Part shown: in pieces, positions 9,851 to 21,656 of the stretch
Layout: every line of letters begins with the position of its first letter
Position numbering within the stretch: position 1 is the stretch's first letter
Source of the DNA: Orientallactaga sibirica
Taxonomy: Eukaryota; Chordata; Mammalia; Rodentia; Dipodidae
Length of the DNA: 64,000 nucleotides
Direction of reading: 5' to 3'
Assembly: GCA_036365145.1 (NCBI GenBank)
Contig: JAEOAD010000982.1
Span: 4,800,001-4,864,000, forward strand
Program-made: the position numbers and the translations under genes
Notes under the pieces: model-generated
Seen by the model: the letters and a program-made list of their open reading frames with translations, nothing else
What the model was told of the DNA's origin: nothing
The model's database searches: none

Positions 9851-10660
9851 GTAAAGTGGTATCGAGGAGTGTGGGGTGAGATGAACCTGACCGTGTGGAT
9901 ATTCGTCTTTTGGAACCTTTGTTTTGGAGGAATGGGCATGGACTTGGTGCTTGCAACTGAAGATGCCTTCTGGAGTGGTAAGCCAAGTTTTATGGACTAT
10001 TCTGATGAGAGTTTGAGAATGCTAAGTGCAGACAGTATTGAACTTCGAGGCTTGGGTTATGAGCTTTCTAAGGGGAAGGAAAGACTGAAGAGGACTTTGT
10101 TGGAACTGGGCTACTGGCATAAGGAATGGCTGCGTTCCTCTGTCAAGGCCCAGAAAGTTTGATCAAGGTTAAATTTGTAATGGACTGATGTGCTTGGCTA
10201 AAGATATCGGACTGAGATTTTAAGATTTTAAGTTGGAAAACCTCAAGCAAGTTAAAATTAGAGGTTTTAGGTTACTGGAGCTGCTATTGTCAAACACATT
10301 AGCAATCTTAAGGAAGGTGTAAGGAAGGTGGCTGGACTGCTTTATATTAAAACAATGGAGAGGATGCCTGAGGAAAGACTGTTAGAAATGCAAGCTTTTT
10401 TGGAAAGAGTTGACTGGAGAAGGAACCTGGTTTTCAAGGCTATGATTTATTTTGTCCCTGGATTAAGAATATGGCTGTGTCCTGCACACCTGGTATTAGT
10501 TTTGGAAGCATGAAAAATGCATGGAGTGGTCATGAGTTGCACATGGTTCCAGGAGCTGCTGCTGAGATGTGGCATGAGGCAGGGCATGAAGACCCTCAGG
10601 AATAGGCTGGAAGAAATAAGGCAATTAGGAGCAGGATGTGAGCTCTGTTGATGCAGAAAA
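9851..10660 (+). pseudogene. MaLR-type internal region with 97-codon open frame
   Basis: GTGGTATCGAGGAGTGTGGGG directly after the LTR is the usual kind of MaLR internal start. The frame 9869-10162 is open for 97 codons, and a second short frame lies at 10328-10513. I see no protease, polymerase or zinc-knuckle motif. MaLR internal regions generally lack a functional pol, so this is most likely a non-coding remnant. Similar sequence seems to run to the CA tract at 10661-10677. No matching 3' LTR was found, so the element is incomplete. Confidence 0.6.
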
Positions 10661-10679
10661 CACACACACACACACACCC

Positions 10680-11255
10680 CATTTTGTATTCACACATGCT
10701 ATCACTCTAAACCCACCGTTACTTTTTAACATCTTTGTGGGTGATTCATTGCTTTCAACATCTGCAACTTTCAGCAGGGTGGTCAGCATGTCCCACACTT
10801 GCACTCATTGTGCTGGGTCAAGAACACAACCTGGTCACTGGGAAGGTAAATCAAGAAGGATGGGTTAAGGTCACATCAACATGTCCAACATTCCTATCAA
10901 TATTGATAACCTATGCCATCCATTCTAAAGCATAGTAAATCTTATTACATTGTTTTAAGCAAGTAGGTTATATGGTTGTCAAATAGCTTCACAGCATATG
11001 TTTAGCTTAGTTACAAAACAGGAATTTAACAGCAAGGGAATTCCACAAAAATATTCTCAGAAAAGTTATTTGTAAGGTCCTTAAGAAATATTTTCACATT
11101 GCATTCCCACAGAATGAAGGGGCAGGTCTCAGGCTATTGGGGAGAAGGACTGTAATGGTCTATGCCCACCTTGAGCAGAAGATGAAAGTGTGAGGGCCTT
11201 TTCAGAAGAACCAATAAGCCCAAGGGCCTCTTAGTCTGAAAAGACAGGTCTGAGG
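10680..11255. other. Unassigned sequence between LTR pieces
   Basis: No clear repeat or coding feature. It may include further decayed MaLR internal sequence, but I cannot show it. Confidence 0.4.
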
Positions 11256-11625
11256 CCTACTTTTTTAGTTTGGGAATGCTAGAAACCAGATTTACTAGGA
11301 CTGTGGAATGGCTGTCTGGGGAGGTACCAGCTTGCGATATAGAATTTCCCCCAGTCTGTGAGCAACCCAGCTGGAGGAGTGGAATTGAGAAGGCCAGAGA
11401 CTAGCCCTATTTGGTGTGTAGAGAGCCAGATTGTGCTCTAGATATTTATGCTTGTGGGTACTGCCTGTTGTCTCTCTGCTATGGATGTATGATAAAGTGA
11501 ACCAGCTTCTTCCACCCTCATCACATGTCCCCTGAAATATGTAAGCCTGAAATAAACACTTTTCCCATAAGCTGCTTCTGGCAAGATTTTTGTCCAAGCA
11601 ACAAAAAGGTAACCATAAAACTTAA
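11256..11625 (+). mobile_element. MaLR-type LTR, second family
   Basis: The 3' half is diagnostic: GAAATATGTAAGCCTGAAATAAACACTTTT, then CCCATAAGCTGCTTCTGGC and TTTTTGTCCAAGCAACAAAAA. It differs from the LTR at 9468 and looks like the family of the inverted LTR at 6545. The left boundary is approximate. Confidence 0.65.
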
Positions 11626-11985
11626 CATTTGACCCATGCAGCCATTTACAGACCCTCTAAAATACACCTGGCTACCTACTCATCTGGCCATTACACATTG
11701 CAAGGTGTGTCAAAAAGAACAGATTCTAAGAGCAAAAGTAGTGGAGTGAGGTAGAACTCTTATCTTTGGACCATGACTTCACCTTATCTCATAGCAAATT
11801 TAATTGCCTGCCCAAGATCTATGCCAAATTTGGCCTGTCAACATCTTATCATTGATGGTGGAAGACATGAAGAAAGAATGGATTTTTGGGATCAGTGTCA
11901 GGGAAATAGAAGATTTCAGACCATCATAAATGATGTGATAAATGGTGTTGATAAATTAAAGGAGACTTGAACAACAGTTATGATA
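11626..11985. other. Intergenic stretch, nothing recognised
   Basis: No identifiable repeat. A 65-codon frame at 11773-11970 has no recognisable domain and no gene context. Confidence 0.4.
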
Positions 11986-11987
11986 TC

Positions 11988-12200
11988 TTTTTTTTTTTTT
12001 AACTAGGAAGAGTGCTCCAAACTTTATTAAGAACCGTCACAAGGAATGATAAGTTGGGGGATAAAATCCAGTAATATGAGGAGCAAGGTAGAAGTAAGAG
12101 TAAATTATCCTGGAAATCAAAACAGTATTAATTGGATCAGGTCATAATACAGGAGATACACCTTTTTTTCTATTAGTCTTATTTTCTTTCTACTGATCTT
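11988..12200 (-). pseudogene. Possible processed retrocopy 3' end
   Basis: Read on the minus strand, AATAAAGTTTGGAGCACTC is followed about 15 bases later by a run of A (T-run at 11989-12000). That spacing is what a polyadenylated cDNA end shows. The body was not recognised and no target duplication was found, so an LTR or chance origin remains possible. Confidence 0.35.
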
Positions 12201-12745
12201 TTTGGTTTTATTCCTTTATTCTTTCCTCCTTCCCTTTCTCCATATCATAGTCTCCCTTTCTCCTTCTCTCTTTCTCTGATTCTCTCCTTCCCTTTATCCC
12301 CTCTGTGTCTTTCTCCAGGAGAAAGTTGAAATTAATTTCTTGCATGAATATTCTGGCATAAAATGATTTAGAGTTGATCTGGAAGTAGTACATTGATGAA
12401 CTTCCTGTTAGCTGAGTAATGACTTATGTGTGATGGAGAATTATAGCCTCTGTTGAGAATATAGAGCAAGACAAGAATAGACTGGAGAATATTAAAAATT
12501 TAAAAGATAAGAGGTGAAAATTGGATGTTGGCTTGAACTTTAAATTGTGGTTTAGTATTCTGGTTATTTCAAGGGACCTGATTGATTTTCACCCATCAAT
12601 AATTCATTGTTGTCCATCTGTCATTTGGTTATGGTTTCCATCTATGAGCATGAGGAAAACAAGGTCAGAAACATACCAATCATAAATGTTTTGCTCTTTG
12701 AGTATGGGAAAAAAACATAGAGCCAAAGATGTCTAGTTTAGTGTC
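12201..12745. other. CT-rich patch and unassigned sequence
   Basis: 12195-12310 is strongly CT-rich (TTCCTCCTTCCCTTTCTCC and similar), an imperfect simple-sequence tract. The remainder has no recognised feature. Confidence 0.45.
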
Positions 12746-13904
12746 AGAGTCTGTTGAGGGACTTCTGGGTAAGATGGCAGCATAGGAGCCACGCCAAACC
12801 AGCCTAGGGAGGGATTTAAGCAAAACGATAACAAAGTACACTCTTCTTTTGAAAAGTGAAGGAGTATAGGTTCTTCTTAGACACAATGGAGAAGTAGGAG
12901 AGACCAAGATCCACCAGAAAGGAGAAAAACGGCCAGAATCCCACTGAGGCACTTTTGGGTCCTGATCTGCGTGCCTGCCAGGCATGCTGAGCAACAGCAG
13001 CAGAGACCAAACAAGGGGATTTTCCAACTTCATCAGCCTCCTTGAAAAGTTAAGAGATTTGAAGGAAAGACAACTGAGATCAGCTAAGGAGCTACTGAAA
13101 GGGATACAGGCATGACTGGGTGAGAAACTGCAGGCTTCTTGCACTCTCCCCCCCCAAAACCATCAGAACCAGCATTCAACACTGCCCCAACCCCTGTGGC
13201 ATTGCATCCACACAGCTGATCATAACTCTAGCTCCACAGCACAACACGGAGGGATCGAGGTGGTGGGCACTCAGCATTGGTGAGATTAGAAGCCACACCA
13301 AAAGGGTACAAGTCCGACTGCCAAAAAAAACAAAGGTACATAGGCTTGTTAATCTCTCTTTCCATGTCAGGGAAGGTTATGGGTTACATATTTTTGGTTG
13401 GCTTTACCATTTTCAATTAAGCTGTATTGGGGATTGAATATTGTTGCCTTTGATGCTTTCAGATTTATAGGGCTTTTGCTTCTGTAATTATTGGGGGCAG
13501 GGTCTGATCCAGATCCAGGCTGACCTGGAACCCGGAACAGAATTCTCTACCTCCTAGTTGACAGGATTAATGGTATAGAGCAAAACACACTCTTAGAGAT
13601 TTTGGCTTTCTAAGACTATCTCTTTGTTTTAATCCTCACACTTGCATACTCTGTGCTGGTTTTATTGAATGTGTCTATTGCTCAGTTGAAGTTTAGAATT
13701 TGCCAGTAAATTGTTCCATCTAGTCCACTAGAATACTTGCTTAGCAAGCAAACTCAACATCTAGGATTACTTTTGCAGTTGGATTGGGGTACCAGAGCTA
13801 CACTTGGCAACTTAAACTCATATCCTGAAAGTATCTAAAGGTGGATTGCCACATCCAAGAACACTGCAGATAAGTAGAAAACCCAAGCATCAAATCAATT
13901 CAGG

Positions 13905-14195
13905 ATGAAAAAGTCGCTATATTATAATACAAGAGAAACAAAGAATCAAGACAATACAATCCCACCAAAATTATAAATCCATCAGAAGTGATCACCAATG
14001 AGACTGTTTTAGATGAAATGCCTGACAAATATTTCAAAAGAATGATTTTATCTATACTCAAAGAAATCAAAGAAAAAAATCAGAGGAATCAAAGAAGAAA
14101 ACAAACTCCTGAAAGAGAATACAGGGAACCAGCTTAATGAAATAATGGGGTCATTACAAGACATGAGTAAGGAAAGAGAAATACTGAAGAACTAG
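13905..14195 (+). pseudogene. L1 ORF1 5' remnant
   Basis: An ATG at 13905 opens a lysine- and asparagine-rich frame that stops at 13974-13976. Beyond the stop the DNA (GAAATCAAAGAAAAAAATC, AGAGAATACAGGGAACCAGC, AAGACATGAGTAAGGAAAG) has the character of the coiled-coil part of L1 ORF1. The RNA-binding domain should follow but does not: near 14195 the sequence changes to ORF2 3' sequence. In intact L1, ORF1 encodes an RNA chaperone. This copy is dead. Confidence 0.65.
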
Positions 14196-14790
14196 ATAGA
14201 GAGTTCTCAGAAGAAGAAATACAAATGGCACATAGACATCTAAAAGTGTTCCATATCCGTAGCCATCAGGGAAGTGCAAATTAAAACCACTTTGAGATTC
14301 CATCTCACTCCTGTCACAATGGCTACCATCAAGAAAACAAATGACAATAAATGTTGGCAAGGATGTGGAAAAAGGGGAACCCTTCTACACTGTTGGTGGG
14401 AATGTAATCTGGTACAACCATTGTGCAAATCAGTGTGGAGGTACTTGAAACAGCTAAAAATATACTTAACATATGATCCAGCTATAGCACTCCTAGGCAT
14501 ATATCCAAAGGACTCTTCTCACTACCTTAGAGATACTTGTACAACCATGTTTATTTCTGCTCTATTCACAATAGCTAGGCAATAAAACCAGCTTAGATGT
14601 CCCTCCACATATGAATGGATAATAAAGATGTGGCACATTTACACAATGGAGTTCTATTCAGTGGTAAAGAAAAATGAAATTATGAAATTTGCAGGGAAAT
14701 GGATGGATCTGGAAAGGATTATACTAAGTGATGTAACCCAGGCCCAGAGAGCTAAATGTCACAAATTCTCTCTAATATGTGGATCCTAGC
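14196..14790 (+). pseudogene. L1 ORF2 C-terminal remnant
   Basis: The frame 14274-14585 encodes 103 residues with the conserved L1 ORF2 C-terminal landmarks: a cysteine-rich [17 protein letters not shown], then [14 protein letters not shown] and FISALFTIA. The frame breaks after 14585, but DNA through ATGAATGGATAATAAAGATG, TGGCACATTTACACAATGGAG and GGGAAATGGATGGATCTGG continues the same domain. Catalytic domains upstream are missing, so it cannot act as a reverse transcriptase. Confidence 0.88.
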
Positions 14791-16123
14791 TACAAATGTA
14801 TAGACTTTTGTGTGAGCTGGAACGAAAAATCGGTAGCAGAGGCCAGTAAGCTAGAAAAAGGCTATAAGGGAGTGAGGAGGGGGAAGGACTTAAGGGGATG
14901 ATATTGTATGTATGTAAGTAGAAGAATGGATTAAAGGGACAGGAAAGGCCTAAGTGAGGCCAGGGGAAGAGACTGTGTAAAAGAAGGGCGGGGGGAGGGT
15001 CAATCAAAATTCAAGATATTCTGAATAAGACCTATGAAAACCTGATTTTTTGAATAAGGGCACATCCAGTAGCCATAGATTGTTACTACAAAATGTTCAG
15101 TGCCAAGGATGTGATACCTTCCAGTGAGTTGTTGGCCAGGGAGGTCCCTGTTGCCTCCAAAGCATTACAGGCTATTGCCAAGGCCCTTGGTTTCCCTTGA
15201 GAAACAGATGGTAAGACCCTATTGCTGAAGACTTCACTTGCCTGAGTGGCATGGTCACTGAGAAATCAAGCTGGTGCTGAGCAGAAAACCTTCTCCATGT
15301 AGACCAGCCAACAGAAAGCTGGACAAAGCTGCACTGCATGCAGCCCTATGGGAGACAGAAGTCATCACTGGTGAAAACAGTGGACACTGCAAGCCTCAAG
15401 TTTGCCAGACAGGTAAAATGACTGAATGAGTGCAATAGTGGCATGTCTGCTCTGGAGGAAACCAACTGCTCTCTAACTGGACTGAAGGCCCATTGTACAG
15501 GAGAAAATACATGCCTGGTACTGAAAAACCTAATCAAAAGTCTATGGCAGGGGAGGTCATGAGCCTTAGGGGTATAAAGCCTGCTCTTGTCTGACTAAAT
15601 GTATATATTTTTCCCACCAAGCTGCCCTGAAAGCACTACACTTAATGTTCATATTCACATATTAATGCTACTCTCAGTTCTTGTTAGAGAAGCTTCTGTT
15701 TTCAGACAGCAATGACCACTGAGATGACCCAAAAGGCAACATAGTGCTGAGAAGAAGGGACAGAGGGGTGTCCGGTAGTGAAAATCTCCACCACACCCTC
15801 CAAGGCCCAGGGTCCATTGTGGAAGAGGTGGCCAAAGAATGTAAGAGCCAAAGGAAGGGTACGACTCCTTACAATGAAATTTTGTCCAAACAGAAATTGG
15901 CCTCAATATCCATGACCTCACAGTGCCTAGCAATACCTTCACAAGACCCTTATAATAGGAGAAAAAGATGATAACATCAAATTTAAAGACAGAATAATGG
16001 AAAGAGGGATGGGATATGATGGAGAGTAGAGTTCTGAAGGGGAAAGTGGAGAAGAGATAGAAATATCATGGTTTCTTTTGTATAAGTATAGAAGTTGTCA
16101 ATAAAAAAATAAAAATTAAAAAA
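14791..16123 (+). mobile_element. L1 3' UTR
   Basis: It starts with a G-rich purine tract (GGAGTGAGGAGGGGGAAGG, GGGCGGGGGGAGGG) typical of rodent L1 3' UTRs. The stretch 15600-16110 is the reverse complement counterpart of 57254-57710 and 62226-62690 (shared TTAATGCTACTCTCA and GAGAAGCTTCTGTTTTCAGA). The element therefore belongs to a family with several copies in this window. Confidence 0.8.
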
Positions 16124-16133
16124 AGAGTCTGTT

Positions 16134-19100
16134 AGAAAGATGGGACAATGAAAGTTACCTAGGTAGTTGTGCAAACAGCAAAAAAAATCACAAGGGATGA
16201 TGGACAATAAGAAGGGACCAATGAAAATTTACCCATGTGACACTGGATAATATTTTAGTAGAATAATAGTAATAAGCAAGGTCAAAAGATGGGAGTCTGA
16301 GAATTCAAGAGTTGAAACTGTTATACAGAGTTAGTTTCAGCAGTAAGAGGACTTGGATGTGGCTCCACACTATCCCCCTCACACTAAGGAGTTCCCGTGG
16401 AGTTTTAGGGACCTTGACTCATGAATGGAAAGAATTCAGTGAAGAGCTGGTATTTAGTACTGGAGATTTTATTAAAGATCTTAGGAAAGACACTCCAAAG
16501 CAAAAGGAAAGCACACCTGAGAGCAAAGAAGTGGGCTCCTTTAAGAGAATCCCATTCAAGCTGTGACTGTATATAGGAGTTTAGAAATCTTTTGGAATTC
16601 TGTTGTTCAGTGGGTTCCTAGGGAACTCTCACCTCATCTATGTCTGTTTCCATCTCCCATAGTTCAGTTTATAAACTGGCTGTGGAAATGATATGCTGAG
16701 GTAAGACCAGGAGCCATTGGGGTGGACAAAGGGATTAAGACATTATGTTACTATAAATGAGGTTTCAGATGAGATTCCTGGAAAATTGTAGGTTTATATC
16801 TGGGAAAGGGTGAAAGTCCTCCAGTACTTGTTAATTGTGCTGTAATTATTCTTTATCTACTAGTGAGAGGCTTCAACCAAAACTTCTGGGTCTGTGGAGA
16901 AAGGAAGTCCTTTCCCTTCTTAAGTCCTCCAATTTTCCCCGTGTCTCTTTCCTGCCTCAGTACTGTTAAGAGAAATCAAATTCAGATGTTGGGAGGCATG
17001 GAGAAGCCCATTCAGTTAGCTGCATGGGACACAGGAGGAAGGACTAGACATGAAAATAGATATACCTTCAAATAAATGCTGCGTCTGCCAATGTCAAAAG
17101 CTCCTTGCCTTTCACTTTTCACTTGTGTATCTTTTGGGGTGTGTTGTAGGAGCGAGGCATGTATTTATATGTAATTAGTTTAGAGCTTGTTAACAATAGC
17201 CACCAGAAGAATCCACCATAGTGGAGCCCCATGTTTGCAACTTGCTCATGATTTAATTCAGTTTATCAAAAAGCAGTTGATTTTATTCTTAGGTAATTTT
17301 ATGTCCAGTGACTACTCTGTCACAGCAATGGACACTTGAAAGGCATGAATAAACTAGGGGCTGGGCAGTTGTTGGAATGACTCTGATGTGTATTTTGGCA
17401 GGTCACATTTTTTTTAGATCTACTTACAAATAATGGGGGGGGGATCCTATAGTGTTCTGCCTCATACTAATGGCACATTATTCAGTGAAGAGGTCCACTG
17501 AAGTGTTTCTGTTCAGCAAGGGCAACTCACTAAACCATGACTTAAAATAAGTACCTCGTGAGGGGAAAACAGGCTAAATATAGCCTCTGCAAATCTAGAA
17601 ATACATGTGTCACTACGAGCTATTGAAACATTGGTTATTCATTATTTTAAGGATCACTTCAGAATTTGTGTGTCAGCAACATTTTCCTTTTCCCACATGC
17701 ATGGTGTGTGTATGTAGATCAAGACCTGCTTACAAATGTACTATCTCTATTCATCCAAATGTGTGGTGGCCCCTTTCTTGACAGCCTTAAGACAATTGTA
17801 GCCTTACTCAGCAATTTGTTGTATAAATATATATATGCTTCAAACAATTCTTCATACCTACTGTCATTTACATTTTAAATTTTATTGTGTATATTTGAGA
17901 TTTGGAGTGTATCCAGCTACAATGGAGCCATCTAGTGAGGGGTAAATTTTATTCCACCAAACCATTATAAACGTATTTAGGGTTTCCAGCTGAGAAGTAA
18001 CCCCCTCAGACAATCACTATAGACATGCATCCTATGTTTTATTGAAGCAGAATGAATCAGAATGAAAACCCCAGGCCACTCCCTCTCCTTAGGTCATAAC
18101 TCCACAGGGGCAATTGTACCATTTCAATAGGCTGACCCTGCTTGGGTCTGTTCTCAGGGTTTGCATTTGTGATATCAGGGCAGAGGCATTTTACAGCCCA
18201 GAAATAAATTCTAATGACCAATTAATGCATGTATTCTTTTATAAGGTTGTCTCAGTGAATTGAAAAAAAAATCCTTTGGCACAGTAGGAAGGATGGTCTT
18301 TGTCAAGGGTGCAGTGTGTCACACTCTGACTGGGATATGTGACTAACACGGCTCCGTCTATAGCACAGGTGCAAACCTGTTTGCAAGACACCTGAATCTG
18401 TTCTGCAGAGGCTATGGATACCAGCAGTGAAAAATATCTAGGTGATAGAGTCATGACTTCCCAAACGAATATCTTTGCAAAATGATTTGTATAGAAGGTT
18501 TAATTTTACCACATTATCAAAACTGTTACAGAGCTGAACAGATTTTATTTAGATGCTCTTAAATATTTAATTGAAATTCCAAACAGCTGTTATAACCTCA
18601 GAGTTCAGGGCTAGATGAAGCAGGCATACTGATTACATTGTGAGCATCTCTCATAGGTCTTATTCTATATTCTTTTCAAATTTTCTTAATTTTTTTTGCA
18701 AGGTGGTGTGGTCTGAATGTTCCTGACATTGTGTGTGGTTGTACCTTTTATTCTCCCCTGTTTCAGCCAAAATCCAGCCCCTGGAACTTATCTGGGAAGA
18801 GCTCAGTCTTCACAGCACATAGCCTGCCTGGAACCACATCTTCTCTTTGGGTGGGTTAAGCCACATGGGGCCAGGTTGTGATGCTGCATTACATTTCATG
18901 GAGGAAAGCGTGGTCAGGCATTTAGATGATGTCCCTTCAAAGACATAAAAGAGAATCAGAGAAGAAAATTAACCGGAGAGGGGGTCAAACTCAGCAGGCG
19001 ATGGGAGCAGAAAACTGTGATAAAATGAAAAGATTTAGCAAGGAGGATAAGTATTGTAAACAAACAAGGACAACCTTGCAAGGGAGTGATCTAGAGAGAG

Positions 19101-20130
19101 AATAAAGGAGAATTAGTCAGAGAACAGTGTGTACATATGCATGTGTGCACATGTAGCACAGAGTAAAAATTACATATGCATGTCTCTTTCTTTTTGTGTG
19201 TAGATAAAAAGAAACAGATATAAAGAGGCACTTCAATCTTGCACTAAAGCATTCTTGGCTTGATTAAGAGATATAGGCAACAAACCAAACACATAAAGAA
19301 GACTTAATTGAGAGCTGTTTAATAGTAAAATGTTGTATTTACTATACTATTCTTTATCATGGGACAGGATGTCATTCAATTATAAAATCATAATAGTAGT
19401 ATGTATTATTTTTTTCTGTTGCAATGTCTTAAGGAAATTACATGAGTAGCTTTTATTTCGTTTAGGTTTTTAACTTAATAGTTAATGGTTTTGATCAATA
19501 AAATGCAGCCCTCATTTTAAATATCTTATTTGTAACCACACAAAGTGTCAAAGCATTTTCTTGGTGCTTAAATTAAATCTAGTTTCAAATACATTGATTT
19601 AATATTTAAAATGTAGAGAACTTCATAGAGGCATGCTAAATATCCAAGCCTACAGGCCTCAATAAACTTGGCAGGTAATTGAACCTATAGGGCATGTCTA
19701 CTAATCTTTGAAATGCAAAGAAGACTAAAGCCACTTGCGCTGAAATGAATGTATTAAATGACTCATGAGCTCAAGTCAGGGGAAATTACACGTGACTCTA
19801 GAGAAGCAACAAGGTACTCAACAGGAGAAATCCAAGTTTAAAGGGTAATTGCTACTTACCCAGTAGGAGGAAGAACTGAAATCCAGGAAAAGCACGGCCA
19901 TGTCTGGAGAACAAGAGTATAATCCCCTTTGGCTGAGGATCTGAATACGTGTACAATGAGAAGGGATGACAAATGCTGGAGGTGGAAGATGAAAACATCT
20001 GAGGACTATAGAGAATGCCCATTGGAGGGACACTCAAGGATTGATTAATAAGGGATGCCTCTCAATGTTTTATACCTGAAAAGGGGTGCTGTATTACACT
20101 TCAGGATACCAGGAATGTGCAACCTTGTAG
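16134..20130. other. 4-kb stretch without recognised repeats or genes
   Basis: This is the longest repeat-poor stretch of the window. Short open frames (16312-16566, 16863-17075, 17666-17878) show no domain, splice context or codon pattern that would support an exon. It includes a G-run at 17437-17445 and a T-rich patch near 18690. It could hold conserved non-coding sequence, but that cannot be judged from one genome. Confidence 0.5.
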
Positions 20131-20131
20131 G

Positions 20132-20465
20132 TATTACTTTTATGGTTGCTGGGACAAAATAACCTAACACAACTTAAGGGAAGAAAGGTATACATCAGCT
20201 CACAGTTTGAGGGTCCCCTCCATCCTGGAGGAAAAAAGCATGAGCCACATTGCATCCACAATCAGGAAAGAGACAGAGTGAGTCAGTGTTTGGCTCCTTT
20301 TCTCCTTTTTCTTTCTGAGGCCCAAGCCCATGGATTGCTGCCACCCACATTCAGAGTGGATCTTCTCCCTTTCAGAAAGAGCCTGTTAGACACACCCAGA
20401 GGTGTGTTTCCCTTAGTGATTCTAAATGCAGTCAAGTACAGAATAAACATTAACCATCATAATCC
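20132..20465 (-). mobile_element. MaLR-like LTR
   Basis: Inverted LTR pattern: TTGCTGGGACAAAATAACC, CATCAGCTCACAGTTTGAGG, GGCCCAAGCCCATGGATTGC, then GAATAAACATTAACCATCA. Such GCTG(G/T)GACAAAATA motifs are the inverse of MaLR 3' ends. Boundaries are approximate. Confidence 0.6.
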
Positions 20466-20689
20466 TCATTTCAGCAACTGCTGTCAACTTTATGGCAGAT
20501 GAATAGAGCCTCAACCAACACAACTGAAATGTAGGCCGCATCCTGAGGAGTAATTGTGTTCTAGCCAGCGACGATGTCTGCCAAAACATTCTGAAAAGAA
20601 AGAAGCCCTCGATATTTGAGCTGTCCAATATGACACCCTTATGTAACATATGCCCAGTAGGATTGAGGAATTAATATTTTTGGTGAGTG

Positions 20690-21040
20690 TATATGTAGTC
20701 TGTATGATGTATGCACATGTATATGCAGAAGCTCATGAATGGAGAGGCAAGATGAAGATAATGGGTGTTCTCCCTACTGGTCTCCCATCTTGTTTGCCTG
20801 AAATCAAATCTGTCACTGAACCTGAAGCTCCCTGTTTTGGGGATGAACTGGCCCCATCAATCTTCTTCGTCTCGCTCCACTCAGAACTAAGACTACAGGA
20901 ATACATAGCATGCTGGGTTTTTTACATGGCTGCTAGGGCTCAGACTGCACGTTTACCTTCTGATACAGCACCCCAGACCCAAGAAGTTCATTTTAGTGTT
21001 AACTCATTGAACTACTAATCAGGCATAAATGTGCTTGACC
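20690..21040 (-). mobile_element. Old B4-like SINE
   Basis: The inverted B4 order is visible in weak form: ATGTATGCACATGTATATGC tail, CTCAGAACTAAGACTACAGG body, ACATGGCTGCTAGGGCTCAG, and a terminal TAACTCATTGAACTACT. It is highly diverged. The 122-codon frame across it is incidental. Confidence 0.5.
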
Positions 21041-21343
21041 ACACAGTCATACTGGGATATAGGATGAAAAGAAAACAACACTTACAGAATGCATTAAAAG
21101 ATCTGGCTTTTGGGAACAGAAATTGCTTCTGTTTCCATTTTCAGCACCCTCTCAGGAATATACATTATCAGGAACTTCGTGCTTCAGGATGAAACTTGAT
21201 ATTCAGATCATTGGCAAGGACATCCTACTCTAAGGCCTAATCTATTTTAGCAAATCCTTGCCTTCTATTTTTAATCAGTTATAGTCATTTGACCAATTTT
21301 AATTAAAGGTCTTCATGCAGTGTTTGTCAAATGCTCTTGTTCT
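21041..21343. other. Intergenic stretch, nothing recognised
   Basis: AT-rich sequence with no identifiable element. Confidence 0.4.
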
Positions 21344-21356
21344 CTTAAAATGTTTT

Positions 21357-21643
21357 TTTTTATTTTTATTATTATTTTTTATTTATTTTTGGAGAGAGAG
21401 ACAGAAAGAGATAGACAGAGAGGGAGAGGGAGACAGATAGAGATGGGTGCGCAAGCAGCCTCTCTGCTGCTGTGAACGAAATCCAGATGTGTGTGGCCCC
21501 TTGTGGTCAAGTGCGGCATTGTGCACTCACTTTGCATCTGGCTAAACGTGGGACCTGGGGATTGGAACCACTGGACATTGGAACCAGCGTTCTTAGGCTT
21601 AGCAGGCAGGTGCCTTAGCCGCTAAGCCATCTCTCCAGCCCCC
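21357..21643 (-). mobile_element. tRNA-headed SINE, long form, 13-bp TSD
   Basis: CTTAAAATGTTTT flanks it at 21344-21356 and 21644-21656. The inverted element has GAGAGAGACAGAAAGAG, CCCCTTGTGGTCAAGTGCGG and the doublet GGATTGGAACCACT/GGACATTGGAACCAG, ending CTAAGCCATCTCTCCAGCCC. Confidence 0.93.
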
Positions 21644-21656
21644 CTTAAAATGTTTT

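Larger units (their letters stand above)
12746..16133 (+). mobile_element. L1 insertion with TSD, internally deleted
   Basis: AGAGTCTGTT occurs at 12746-12755 and 16124-16133, bounding an element of about 3.37 kb. It begins with GAGGGACTTCTGGGTAAGATGG, an L1-type 5' end, and finishes with AATAAAAAAATAAAAATT. Order inside: 5' UTR (12756 to about 13900), an ORF1-like 5' part (13905 to about 14195), the ORF2 C-terminal region (about 14200-14790), then a 3' UTR with a G-rich purine tract (14866-15000). The 3' part of ORF1 and most of ORF2, including endonuclease and reverse transcriptase, are absent. It is too short to be autonomous. Confidence 0.88.

Noticed and set aside
12680..13144. 154-codon minus-strand open frame
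   Set aside because: It is antisense to the L1 5' UTR and crosses the element boundary and target duplication, so it cannot be an old gene.
16312..16566. 84-codon frame in the repeat-poor region considered as an exon
   Set aside because: No recognisable domain and no convincing splice sites in register; composition matches the surroundings.
20146..20502. 118-codon open frame
   Set aside because: It lies over an inverted MaLR-like LTR; no conserved motif.
20650..21018. 122-codon open frame with an apparent hydrophobic start
   Set aside because: It overlaps a decayed inverted B4; the apparent signal-like start is translated GT-rich SINE tail.
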